A DNA stretch of 64,000 bases from Occultella aeris (GTDB taxonomy: Bacteria > Actinomycetota > Actinomycetes > Actinomycetales > Beutenbergiaceae): NCBI RefSeq assembly GCF_902703175.1, contig NZ_CACRYJ010000046.1, positions 1-64,000 of the forward strand. Direction: 5' to 3'. How positions within the stretch are numbered: the stretch's first letter is position 1; every line of letters starts with the position of its first letter. The notes beneath the pieces were generated by a model. The model saw nothing but the letters and a program-made list of their open reading frames with translations. It searched no databases and had not been told where the DNA came from. The translations under genes were made by a program, and so were the position numbers. Shown piece by piece: positions 1 through 7,481 of the stretch.

Positions 1-474
1 CAGGGTGGGGGTGGGGCGGAGGTGCTGGCCGGTTGCGCCGACGTGCTGGGCGACGTCACATTCCTCGCGCTGTCGGTCTCGGACGCCAGTGAGGACGTGG
101 TCTCGGTGATCCGGGCCGGCGCGCGCGGGTACGTGACCAAGGCGATCAACGGAGCAGACCTGTCCGATGCGGTGCGTCGGGTGGCCTCCGGAGATGCGGT
201 GTTCTCGCCGCGCCTGGCCGGATTCGTGCTGGACGCGTTCGGCACCGCTGCGGCGGACGTCGCCGTCACCGACGACGAGCTGGACCGGTTGTCCGCACGC
301 GAGCAGGAGGTGATGCGCCTGATCGCCCGTGGGTACACCTACCGCGAGGTCGCCGGCGAGTTGTTCATCTCCATCAAGACCGTCGAGACGCACGTCTCCG
401 CCGTGCTGCGCAAGCTGCAGCTCTCGTCCCGGCACGAGTTGACCCGCTGGGCCGCCGTGCGAAGGTTGCTGTAG
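1..474 (+). CDS. LuxR/NarL-family response regulator, 5' end outside window
   Basis: The frame is open from base 1, so the true start lies upstream. The visible 157 residues begin in the loop after the phosphoacceptor site (a Gly-rich stretch then AEVLAGC), so the acceptor aspartate is not in view. The rest of the receiver is recognisable (ALSVSD, then the conserved lysine in GYVTKAI). A C-terminal GerE helix-turn-helix follows (about residues 95-155, LSAREQEVMRLIARGYTYREVA, KTVETHV). It is a cytoplasmic DNA-binding transcription factor normally phosphorylated by a sensor kinase, which would lie upstream. The target is unknown. Confidence 0.9.
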   Translation, partial: QGGGGAEVLAGCADVLGDVTFLALSVSDASEDVVSVIRAGARGYVTKAINGADLSDAVRRVASGDAVFSPRLAGFVLDAFGTAAADVAVTDDELDRLSAREQEVMRLIARGYTYREVAGELFISIKTVETHVSAVLRKLQLSSRHELTRWAAVRRLL

Positions 475-523
475 CGGGCGCACCTCACCGCGCCCGGCGA
501 GAAACCGAGACGAAGGTAGGAAC

Positions 524-1171
524 ATGTCCCTCATCGCGATCATCGGCGGCCACGGCAAGGTCGCGCTGCACCTGAGCCGGATCCTGGTCCAGGACGGGCA
601 CCGGGTCAGCTCGCTGATCCGCAACCCCGCGCACGCGGCGGACGTCGAGGCGACCGGGGCGACGGCGGTGGTCGCCGACGTGGAGAACCTGTCCGCCACG
701 CAGATCTCCGAGTACCTCGCCGGACACGACGCCGTGGTGTGGTCAGCCGGTGCCGGCGGTGGCAACCCGGCCCGGACCTACGCCGTCGACCGTGATGCGG
801 CGATCCGCTCGATGGATGCGGCCCAGCTGGTCGGCGTGCTGCGCTACGTGATGGTCTCCTACCAGGGCGCGCGCATCGATCACGGCGTCCCCGAGGGCTC
901 CGGCTTCTTCGCCTACGCCGAGGCGAAGGCCGCCGCCGACGAGCACCTGCGCGGCACCGCGCTGGACTGGACGATCGTCGCGCCGGGTGCGCTCACCGAC
1001 GAGCCGGGAACCGGGAACATCGCCGTGGACACCGACACCGGCGGCGTCGCGCGCGAGGACGTCGCGCGCGTGGTCGCGTTCGCCCTCGACGAGCCCCGCA
1101 CGATCGGCCGGTTCGTCGGCTTCACCGGGGGCAGCACGCCGATCCCGCAGGCGCTCGCAGCCCTGGCCTGA
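524..1171 (+). CDS. NAD(P)-binding SDR-like oxidoreductase (NmrA/atypical SDR type)
   Basis: A 215-residue cytoplasmic protein with an N-terminal Rossmann nucleotide-binding loop, GGHGKVA (about residues 8-14), which is a variant of GxxGxxG. It has an internal VWSAGAGG strand-loop and a TIVAPGALTDEPGTG segment typical of atypical SDR / NAD(P)H-binding proteins. The length fits the family. The ATG at 524 is preceded by an AGG-rich ribosome site (GAAGGTAGGAAC). It is followed by a small membrane protein on the same strand. The substrate cannot be inferred; related proteins act as redox sensors or isoflavone-reductase-like enzymes. Confidence 0.8.
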   Translation: MSLIAIIGGHGKVALHLSRILVQDGHRVSSLIRNPAHAADVEATGATAVVADVENLSATQISEYLAGHDAVVWSAGAGGGNPARTYAVDRDAAIRSMDAAQLVGVLRYVMVSYQGARIDHGVPEGSGFFAYAEAKAAADEHLRGTALDWTIVAPGALTDEPGTGNIAVDTDTGGVAREDVARVVAFALDEPRTIGRFVGFTGGSTPIPQALAALA

Positions 1172-1207
1172 GCTGGCGCCGATTGGCCCCGCGGAACCGT
1201 TCTGACG

Positions 1208-1213
1208 TAGTGT
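1208..1213 (+). promoter_or_regulatory. -10 element TAGTGT, leaderless start
   Basis: TAGTGT ends 7 nt before the ATG at 1221 and there is no ribosome site, so transcription probably starts at or next to the initiation codon. Confidence 0.4.
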
Positions 1214-1220
1214 CAGCAAC

Positions 1221-1568
1221 ATGGACATCGTCTACGGGATCCTGCTCGTCCTGCACCTCATCGGCTGGGCCATCGTGCTCGGCGGCAGCCTCGCCGGCCT
1301 GAAGTCGGCGACGCTGTACAAGGGCACCGTGCACGGCATCCTCACCGCCCTGGTCACCGGCATCCTGATGGTCGGCCTTGCCTCCGCCGGCGTCGCGGGA
1401 CATGACCCGAACAACATCAAGATCGGCGTGAAACTCGTCATCGCCCTCGTGGTGACCGGGCTCGTGATCTACGGCTCCCGGAACTCCGAGAAGGTCACCA
1501 AGGGTTACCTCGGTGGGATCGCCGGCCTCACCGTCGTCAACATCGCGATCGCGGTGCTCTGGAGCTGA
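1221..1568 (+). CDS. small four-helix membrane protein, unknown function
   Basis: A 115-residue, strongly hydrophobic protein with four likely membrane segments (about 5-27, 35-58, 68-85, 95-114) and short polar loops (GHDPNN, RNSEKVTKG). It resembles small integral membrane proteins common in actinobacteria, but I recognise no catalytic or transport motif. It ends 1 nt before the stop codon of the convergent aldo/keto reductase. The start is supported by a -10-like hexamer 7 nt upstream and the lack of a Shine-Dalgarno sequence. Confidence 0.75.
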   Translation: MDIVYGILLVLHLIGWAIVLGGSLAGLKSATLYKGTVHGILTALVTGILMVGLASAGVAGHDPNNIKIGVKLVIALVVTGLVIYGSRNSEKVTKGYLGGIAGLTVVNIAIAVLWS

Positions 1569-1569
1569 C

Positions 1570-2562
1570 TCACCAGGCCTCCTCGAGCCGACTCCGGAGT
1601 TCGGTCGGCAGGTACAGGCCCACGCCGGTCATCGCTGTCGCCAGTTGGTCGAGGTTGCTCACCCCGATCACCGGGGTGATCGCCGGGGTGCCGCCCGTCA
1701 TCCAGGCGAGCACCACCTCACTGCGTGAGTGCCCGACGGCGTCGGCCACCTCCGCAAGTGCCTCCAGCCGGCGGGTGGTCCCCACGTGCACGAAGGCCTC
1801 CGAGACCGGCCGGTCCGCCCGTTCGTAGGTGCCGGCAATCAGCGGGCGGTAGGCCCAGATGTCCACGTCCGGATCGGACGCCGCGTAGTCGAGGGCCTCG
1901 TCGGTGACCCATCCGAACCGGTGGTCGTGGTCGCGTCCGCGCACCATCGGCCGCGGCTGGAGGTAGCTGTAGCGCAACTGCAGTGCGGTCGGTCCGGCGG
2001 TGCCGAGCCCGGCAGCGATGCCACGGGCGCGCTCGGTGCGCCACAGGGCGGTGTTCGAGTGCCCGAGCCGACCGACCTTCCCCTCGGTGACGAGGGAACC
2101 GAACGCGGCGACGTTGTCCGCCTGTGCCACGTCCCGGTCGTCGCGGTGGGCCCAGTACAGGTCGATGTGCTCGATGCCCATCCGGCGCAGGCTCTGCTCG
2201 GCGACGTCCCGGATAACCTGTGGGGCGAGTCCCTCGGAGACCTCGGGCCAGCTGTTCGGCGTGAGGCACTCGCACCCGACCTTCGTGGCGATCCGGACCC
2301 GGTCCCGGACGCCGGGACGCGCGGCCAGCCACCGCCCCAGGAGTTCCTCGCTCTGACCGCCGTACCCGCTCGGGTCGGCCCAGAACGCGTAGCAGTCGGC
2401 GGTGTCGATCCAGACGCCGCCGGCATCGACGTAGGCGTCCAGGATGTCGAAGGAGGTGGGCTCGTCGATGGTGGTCCCGAACAACATGGCGCCGAGCGCG
2501 ACGCGCGGCTGGGTTTGCTCGAGGGGAGTGGTGGAGCCGGTGGGCGGTGTCGTTGGTGTCAT
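1570..2562 (-). CDS. aldo/keto reductase
   Basis: A 330-residue NADPH-dependent oxidoreductase with a TIM-barrel fold, expected in the cytoplasm. The AKR tetrad can be placed: Asp and Tyr in WIDTADCYAFW, Lys in IATKVGCE, and His in DLYWAHRD. Cofactor-site elements near the C-terminus are VIGVSN and LDQLATAM. It is transcribed divergently from a MerR regulator, and the shared intergenic region contains a MerR-type dyad overlapping a TTGACC -35 element, so control by that regulator is likely. A GAGGGTGG ribosome site precedes the ATG. The substrate is unknown. Confidence 0.9.
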   Translation of the reverse strand: MTPTTPPTGSTTPLEQTQPRVALGAMLFGTTIDEPTSFDILDAYVDAGGVWIDTADCYAFWADPSGYGGQSEELLGRWLAARPGVRDRVRIATKVGCECLTPNSWPEVSEGLAPQVIRDVAEQSLRRMGIEHIDLYWAHRDDRDVAQADNVAAFGSLVTEGKVGRLGHSNTALWRTERARGIAAGLGTAGPTALQLRYSYLQPRPMVRGRDHDHRFGWVTDEALDYAASDPDVDIWAYRPLIAGTYERADRPVSEAFVHVGTTRRLEALAEVADAVGHSRSEVVLAWMTGGTPAITPVIGVSNLDQLATAMTGVGLYLPTELRSRLEEAW

Positions 2563-2574
2563 GGAGCCACCCTC

Positions 2575-2598
2575 TGACCTGTAGCGCGCTATAGGTCA
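2575..2598. promoter_or_regulatory. MerR-type operator/promoter between aldo/keto reductase and merR
   Basis: A 24-bp near-perfect palindrome: left half TGACCTGTAGCG, right half CGCTATAGGTCA, with one mismatched pair. On the minus strand the dyad begins inside a TTGACC -35 hexamer, and 19 bp separate it from GAGGGT at the -10 position. A dyad in an overlong 19-bp spacer is the classic site of MerR-family activators. Confidence 0.65.
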
Positions 2599-2638
2599 AG
2601 CCCTTGATCGAGGGACTTCCGCGGCGCACGATGGACCC

Positions 2639-3031
2639 GTGGCCACCTACACACCTGCCGAGACCGAGGCCCGCAGCGGATTCAGCATCGGGACCCTGCG
2701 CTACTACGAACGGGTCGGGTTGCTCTACGACATCGCCCGCGATACGAGCGGGCGGCGTGTGTTCACCGACCGGGACCTCGAGTGGTTGGAGATCCTGCGC
2801 TGCCTGCGTGACACCGGGATGCCGATCGCCCAGATGCAGCGGTACGCCGACCTGACCGTCAACGACGGTTCCGTCGACGAGCGCCTGGAGATCCTCCGTC
2901 AGCACGACGACGCGGTGACCGAGCAGATGGCGCAATTGCGTCGCTGGCGGCGGCACCTGCGGGACAAGATCGCCTACTACGAGGGCGTCCAGGAGCAGGC
3001 GCCGCCCGGACCCGATGCACCCTCAGAGTGA
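2639..3031 (+). CDS. MerR-family transcriptional regulator
   Basis: A 130-residue DNA-binding protein. The N-terminal winged helix (about residues 12-45) contains FSIGTLRYYERVGLL followed by a RRVFTDRDLEWLEILRCLRDTGMPI wing/helix typical of MerR. A coiled coil (about 80-115) follows. No cysteine effector site is visible, so it may sense a small organic molecule, as regulators next to aldo/keto reductases often do. The GTG at 2639 gives a start just before the domain, with no clear ribosome site. The last 54 bp of this gene and its downstream edge are imperfectly repeated after the fic gene. Confidence 0.85.
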   Translation: MATYTPAETEARSGFSIGTLRYYERVGLLYDIARDTSGRRVFTDRDLEWLEILRCLRDTGMPIAQMQRYADLTVNDGSVDERLEILRQHDDAVTEQMAQLRRWRRHLRDKIAYYEGVQEQAPPGPDAPSE

Positions 3032-3039
3032 GTGCACTC
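2986..3039 (+). repeat. imperfect direct repeat, copy A (merR 3' end)
   Basis: 54 bp covering the merR C-terminal codons and stop. It matches 4383-4436 at 44 of 54 positions by hand alignment without gaps, including a 16-nt identical core GAGCAGGCGCCGCCCG and an identical 3' end GTGAGTGCACTC. It flanks the fic gene on the left. Confidence 0.75.
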
Positions 3040-3174
3040 CGGGACCGAGCATGGCTGCCGGGCAGATCTCGGCCAGGTTCTCTTGCATCAATCTCCGACA
3101 AGCCACATGCTTATTTGAGGTTAGCGGTACAACATCCAATAAGGCCGCTCGTTGTTGGAGGATCTGGAGGCGTC

Positions 3175-4368
3175 ATGCCATGGCCACCGGTGGCCTGGGA
3201 GGAACACAACTGGGTGCCCTCCGACTCCGGCCTGCTCTCACGTCGCATGACGCGGGCCAACAACGGCGCGTACCGGTCAGCGGTGCCCCCCGGCATCACT
3301 GCGCTCGACGTCGCCATCCCGGCCGAGGTGCAGACCGACGCCGAAGAGGCGGCCCTGGAGATCTCCAGGTTCGACTCCGAGGCCCAACACGTGCTCGGCG
3401 ACGCCGAGATCGCCCCCATCGGTGCCGTCCTCATGCGCAGCGAATCCGCGGCATCCTCACAGATCGAGAACCTCACGGTCGGAGCACGCCAGCTCGCCCT
3501 GGCCGAGCTCGGGGAGGAGTCCAGTGCCAACGCCCGGATCGTGTCAGCCAACGTCGCGGCGATGGCAGCAGCCACCGACCTCGCTGGTGACCTCAGCGAG
3601 ACCGCGGTGCTGGCCATGCATGCTGCACTGATGGTGCACCAGCCGCGGGTCGCCCCGGGGCGGTGGCGCAGCGAACAGGTGTGGATCGGCGGTACTGACG
3701 CCGGCCCGCACCAGGCGTCGTTCGTCCCGCCACACCATGGCTTGGTGCCGGCGGCCATGGCCGACCTGATGACATTCGCAACCCGAGCCGACCTGCCCAC
3801 GCTCCCGCACGCGGCCCTCGCGCACGCTCAGTTCGAGACCATCCACCCGTTCCCCGACGGCAACGGGCGCACCGGCCGCGCACTCATCCACGCCATGGTC
3901 CGCCGGGCCGGGCTGACCCGACGCATGACGGTCCCGATCTCCGCAGGTCTGCTCGCCGACACCGGGACCTACATCGAGGCGCTCACCGCCTACCGCGGCG
4001 GCGACATCGTCCCGATCATCGGCGAGATCACCAACGCCACATTCCGCGCCGTCTCCAATGGGCGAACGCTCCTGAGCGACCTGGCCGACATCCACGGCCG
4101 GTGGCTCGAGACGATCACCGCCCGCAGAGGCGCTGCCGTCTGGCGCGCAGCCGACCTGCTCATCGGGCAGCCGGTCGTGACGGTTCGGTTCGTTCAGCAC
4201 CGGCTCGGCGTCGACTTCAACACCGCGCAGAAGGCACTCGACCGCCTCGAGGCCGCGAGCGTCGTGAGCCAGACCGTGGTTGGCCGAAAGCGCAACCGCA
4301 CCTGGCACGCAAGGGAGATCACACAGGCTCTCGACGCCTTCGCCGAGCGAGCGGGCCGCCGCGGCTGA
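3175..4368 (+). CDS. Fic-family protein (predicted AMP transferase) with C-terminal winged helix
   Basis: A 397-residue protein. The Fic core motif HPFPDGNGRTGR (about residues 224-235) contains the catalytic His and the nucleotide-binding loop. An inhibitory-helix signature S-x-x-x-E-N (SSQIEN, about residues 93-98) precedes the Fic domain, so it is probably a class II, self-inhibited Fic enzyme. The C-terminal 70 residues look like a winged helix (TVRFVQHRLGVDFNTAQKALDRL), as in Fic proteins that act as regulators or toxin-like enzymes. An open frame extends upstream to 3028, but the ATG at 3175 has GGAGG 4 nt upstream and starts the conserved N-terminus. No separate antitoxin gene is seen. 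It sits inside a duplicated merR/DUF456 junction. Confidence 0.9.
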   Translation: MPWPPVAWEEHNWVPSDSGLLSRRMTRANNGAYRSAVPPGITALDVAIPAEVQTDAEEAALEISRFDSEAQHVLGDAEIAPIGAVLMRSESAASSQIENLTVGARQLALAELGEESSANARIVSANVAAMAAATDLAGDLSETAVLAMHAALMVHQPRVAPGRWRSEQVWIGGTDAGPHQASFVPPHHGLVPAAMADLMTFATRADLPTLPHAALAHAQFETIHPFPDGNGRTGRALIHAMVRRAGLTRRMTVPISAGLLADTGTYIEALTAYRGGDIVPIIGEITNATFRAVSNGRTLLSDLADIHGRWLETITARRGAAVWRAADLLIGQPVVTVRFVQHRLGVDFNTAQKALDRLEAASVVSQTVVGRKRNRTWHAREITQALDAFAERAGRRG

Positions 4369-4382
4369 CCCCGCCACGAGGT

Positions 4383-4436
4383 CGTCCATGAGCAGGCGCC
4401 GCCCGAACCCGGCACACTGACCGGGTGAGTGCACTC
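4383..4436 (+). repeat. imperfect direct repeat, copy B (relict merR tail plus DUF456 start)
   Basis: This copy lies just after the fic stop codon. Read in the merR frame it encodes HEQAPPEPGTLTG then TGA, a recognisable version of the merR tail QEQAPPGPDAPSE. It also contains the GTG start of the DUF456 gene. See 2986-3039 for the other copy. Confidence 0.75.
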
Positions 4437-4901
4437 GAGGTCATCTGCGCCCTGATCATGGTGGTCGGCCTGTTCGGCGTGGTCGTCCAGGTCCTGCCGG
4501 GCTCCTTGATCGTGCTCGGCGCCGTGCTCATCTGGGCGATCGCCACCGGCGGCGGCGCCTGGTGGGTGTTCGTGATCGGGGCGCTGGCCGTAGTGGCCGC
4601 GGGCGTGGGCAAGTACCTGCTCGCCGGACGCGGGCTGAAGCGGGCCGGCGTGCCGAACTCGACGCTGATCTGGGGCGGGATCGCCGGCGTGGTCGGGTTC
4701 TTCGTGGTGCCGGTGATCGGTCTCCCGCTGTTCTTCGTGCTCGCGGTGTTCCTCGCCGAGTGGATCCGCCTGCGGGACCTGGCGCCCGCCTGGTCCTCCA
4801 CGAAGTCGGCGTTGAAGGCCACCGGTGTGACGATCCTCGTGGAACTCGCCGGCGCGATGGTCGCGATCGGTGCCTGGGTCGTGGCCCTGATCGTCACCTG
4901 A
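4425..4901 (+). CDS. DUF456 domain-containing membrane protein
   Basis: A 158-residue membrane protein with about five hydrophobic segments and Gly-rich turns (GLFGVVVQVLPGSLIVLGA, then AVVAAGVGKYLLAGRGLKRAG). The pattern and length fit the DUF456 family, which has no established function. The GTG at 4425 lies within the right-hand copy of the direct repeat, and no strong ribosome site is present. It is followed 55 bp later by pcrA on the same strand. Confidence 0.8.
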   Translation: MSALEVICALIMVVGLFGVVVQVLPGSLIVLGAVLIWAIATGGGAWWVFVIGALAVVAAGVGKYLLAGRGLKRAGVPNSTLIWGGIAGVVGFFVVPVIGLPLFFVLAVFLAEWIRLRDLAPAWSSTKSALKATGVTILVELAGAMVAIGAWVVALIVT

Positions 4902-4941
4902 TCGAGTGGACGCCTCGTTCACCGGTGTCGGCGGTGACGCC

Positions 4942-4947
4942 TAGTCT
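4942..4947 (+). promoter_or_regulatory. -10 element TAGTCT upstream of pcrA
   Basis: TAGTCT lies 9 nt before the pcrA ATG, which is consistent with a leaderless or nearly leaderless transcript. Confidence 0.4.
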
Positions 4948-4956
4948 TGAGGTGCC

Positions 4957-7443
4957 ATGACCTCACTGTTCGACAACCTCCCGCTGCCCGGTCTGTCCGC
5001 GTCCGCCGACGCCCACCTGCCCCGGGTGATGCCACCACGCGACCCGGATGCGCAGGCATCCCCCGACGGTCGAGACGCCAACGGCGAGAACGGGCCGGGC
5101 TCGCTCGCCGCCGAGGCCCTGTTGGACGGACTGAACCCGCAGCAGCGTGCGGCCGTGGTGCACGAGGGTGGGCAGCTGCTGATCATCGCCGGGGCAGGTT
5201 CGGGCAAGACCCGGGTGCTGACCCACCGGATCGCGTACCTGCTCGCGACCGGTCGCGCGCGCACCGGCGAGATCCTCGCGATCACGTTCACGAACAAGGC
5301 CGCGGCCGAGATGCGCGAGCGGGTCAGCGAGCTCGTGGGACCCCGCGCCCGGAACATGTGGGTCTCCACGTTCCACTCCGCGTGTGTGCGCATCCTGCGT
5401 CGTGAGGCCAAGACCCTCGGGCTGCGCTCCAACTTCTCGATCTACGACGCCGCGGACTCCCAGCGGCTGATGCTCCTGGTCTGCCGCGAGCTCGACCTGG
5501 ACCCGAAGCGGTTCCCCCCGAAGGCGTTCTCGAACCGGGTCTCCGATCTCAAGAACGAACTCGTCGACCCGGACGACTACGCGAGGACGGTCGGGGACTC
5601 CAACCCGTTCGAGCAGAACCTGGCCGCGGCGTACCGCCTCTACAACGAGCGGTTGCGCCAGGCGCACGCCCTCGACTTCGACGACCTGATCATGACGACC
5701 GTGAACCTGCTCCAGGCGTTCCCGGCCGTCGCCGAGCACTACCGGCGCCGGTTCAGGCACATCCTCGTCGACGAGTACCAGGACACGAACCAGGCCCAGT
5801 ACATGCTGGTGCGCGAGCTGGCCGGGGTCCCGCTGGACCCGTCCGAGGGCGCCGCTGGCGCCGAGGCGAACGACAACGACCTGCCGACGGCGGAACTCAC
5901 CGTCGTCGGTGACGCGGACCAGTCCATCTACGCGTTCCGCGGCGCGACGATCCGCAACATCGTCGAGTTCGAGAGCGACTACCCGGACGCGACGACGGTC
6001 CTGCTCGAGCAGAACTACCGCTCCACCCAGACCATCCTGAGCGCCGCCAACGCCGTCATCTCCCGCAACCCGGACCGCCGGGCGAAGAACCTCTGGACCG
6101 ACAGCGGCTCCGGCCCGCAGATCATCGGGTACGTCGCGGACAGCGAGCACGAGGAGGCCCGGTTCATCGCCGAGGAGATCGACCGGCTCGGTGACTCCGA
6201 CGGCGTCCGTCCCGGCGACGTGGCGATCTTCTACCGGACGAACGCCCAGTCCCGGGCCCTGGAGGAGGTCCTGATCCGCGTCGGGCTGCCGTACAAGGTG
6301 GTCGGTGGCACCAGGTTCTACGAGCGCCGCGAGGTCAAGGACGCGATCGCCTACCTGCGGGCTATCGCCAACCCGGATGACGCGATCAACCTGCGCCGGA
6401 TCCTGAACGTCCCCAAGCGCGGCGTGGGGGACCGGGCCGAGGCTATGATCACGGCGCACTCCGAGCGGGAGCGGATCTCGTTCGGTGCCGCGATCTCGGA
6501 CGCCGAGAACGTGATCGGCCTCGCGACCAGGTCGCTGACCGCGGTCCGCGGCTTCGCGACCCTGATGAGCGGCCTGCGGGAACTCGCCGCCGGCGGCGCC
6601 TCGCCGGCGGAGGTCCTCGACGCGGCACTGGACCGGTCCGGCTATCTCGCCGAGCTGCGCGCGAGCGACGACCCGCAGGACGCCTCCCGCGTGGAGAACC
6701 TCGCCGAGCTGCATGCCGTCGCCACGGAGTTCTCCGAGAGCGACCCGGAGGGCGACCTTGGCGACTTCCTCGAGCGGGTCGCTCTGGTCGCGGACACCGA
6801 CCAGATCCCCGACGACGACGACGATCGCGGCGTGGTCACCCTGATGACAGTCCACACCGCGAAGGGGCTGGAGTTCCCGGTGGTCTTCGTCACCGGTCTC
6901 GAGGACGGCACGTTCCCGCACCAGCGTTCCCTCGCGGACGAGACGGAACTCGCCGAGGAGCGCCGGCTCGCGTACGTCGCGCTGACCCGGGCGCGGCAGC
7001 GGCTGTACCTGTCCCGGGCGGCGGTCCGGACGGCGTGGGGGATGCCCAACGAGTTGCCAGCCAGCCGGTTCATCGCGGACATCCCCGAGGAGCTGATGGA
7101 CTGGAAGCGCCGCGAGTCGTCGATGGCTGCTCTACGGGGCGGATCCTTCACCGGCGGGTACCGGAACCGCGGGGACGGTGGCCGCGGCGGGTCCCGCGGG
7201 CCGTCGGCGCCACCGGTCCGCACCACCCGCGCGGGGGCGGACACGCCGTCGTTCGGCTCGGCGAAGCCCCGAGCCGACGCACCGTCGGTGGACGTCGGTG
7301 ACCGGGTGACCCACGACGCCTACGGCATGGGCCGGGTGATCGCCGTCGAGAGCACCGGCGCCAACGCGGTCGCGAAGATCGACTTCGGATCCAGCGGGAC
7401 GAAGCGGCTGCTGCTGCGATATTCGCCGGTGACCAAGCTCTGA
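4957..7443 (+). CDS. pcrA: ATP-dependent DNA helicase PcrA/UvrD
   Basis: An 828-residue SF1A 3'-5' helicase used in DNA repair and in clearing RNA polymerase or recombination intermediates. Motifs run in order: Q motif (LNPQQRAAV, about 55), Walker A AGAGSGKT (about 78), motif II DEYQDTNQ (about 271), motif III GDADQSIYAFRGA (about 320), motif IV EQNYRST, motif V TVHTAKGLEF, and motif VI VALTRARQRLY (about 675). The last 50 residues (VGDRVTHDAYGMGRVIAVE) form the Tudor-like module that binds RNA polymerase in PcrA. A basic, Gly-rich linker (GGYRNRGDGGRGGSRG) precedes it. The length is normal for actinobacterial PcrA. Confidence 0.97.
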   Translation: MTSLFDNLPLPGLSASADAHLPRVMPPRDPDAQASPDGRDANGENGPGSLAAEALLDGLNPQQRAAVVHEGGQLLIIAGAGSGKTRVLTHRIAYLLATGRARTGEILAITFTNKAAAEMRERVSELVGPRARNMWVSTFHSACVRILRREAKTLGLRSNFSIYDAADSQRLMLLVCRELDLDPKRFPPKAFSNRVSDLKNELVDPDDYARTVGDSNPFEQNLAAAYRLYNERLRQAHALDFDDLIMTTVNLLQAFPAVAEHYRRRFRHILVDEYQDTNQAQYMLVRELAGVPLDPSEGAAGAEANDNDLPTAELTVVGDADQSIYAFRGATIRNIVEFESDYPDATTVLLEQNYRSTQTILSAANAVISRNPDRRAKNLWTDSGSGPQIIGYVADSEHEEARFIAEEIDRLGDSDGVRPGDVAIFYRTNAQSRALEEVLIRVGLPYKVVGGTRFYERREVKDAIAYLRAIANPDDAINLRRILNVPKRGVGDRAEAMITAHSERERISFGAAISDAENVIGLATRSLTAVRGFATLMSGLRELAAGGASPAEVLDAALDRSGYLAELRASDDPQDASRVENLAELHAVATEFSESDPEGDLGDFLERVALVADTDQIPDDDDDRGVVTLMTVHTAKGLEFPVVFVTGLEDGTFPHQRSLADETELAEERRLAYVALTRARQRLYLSRAAVRTAWGMPNELPASRFIADIPEELMDWKRRESSMAALRGGSFTGGYRNRGDGGRGGSRGPSAPPVRTTRAGADTPSFGSAKPRADAPSVDVGDRVTHDAYGMGRVIAVESTGANAVAKIDFGSSGTKRLLLRYSPVTKL

Positions 7444-7469
7444 ATCGTCGCCACGATCGAGTGCGCCGC

Positions 7470-7475
7470 TAGTAC
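7470..7475 (+). promoter_or_regulatory. -10 element TAGTAC, leaderless start
   Basis: TAGTAC ends 6 nt before the ATG at 7482. There is no ribosome site between them. Confidence 0.35.
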
Positions 7476-7481
7476 CCTCCG

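Noticed and set aside
3175-4368. Fic-Phd/Fic-antitoxin toxin-antitoxin module
   Set aside because: No small partner gene is adjacent, and the inhibitory S-x-x-x-E-N helix lies in the same polypeptide, so a self-inhibited Fic protein explains the locus without an antitoxin.
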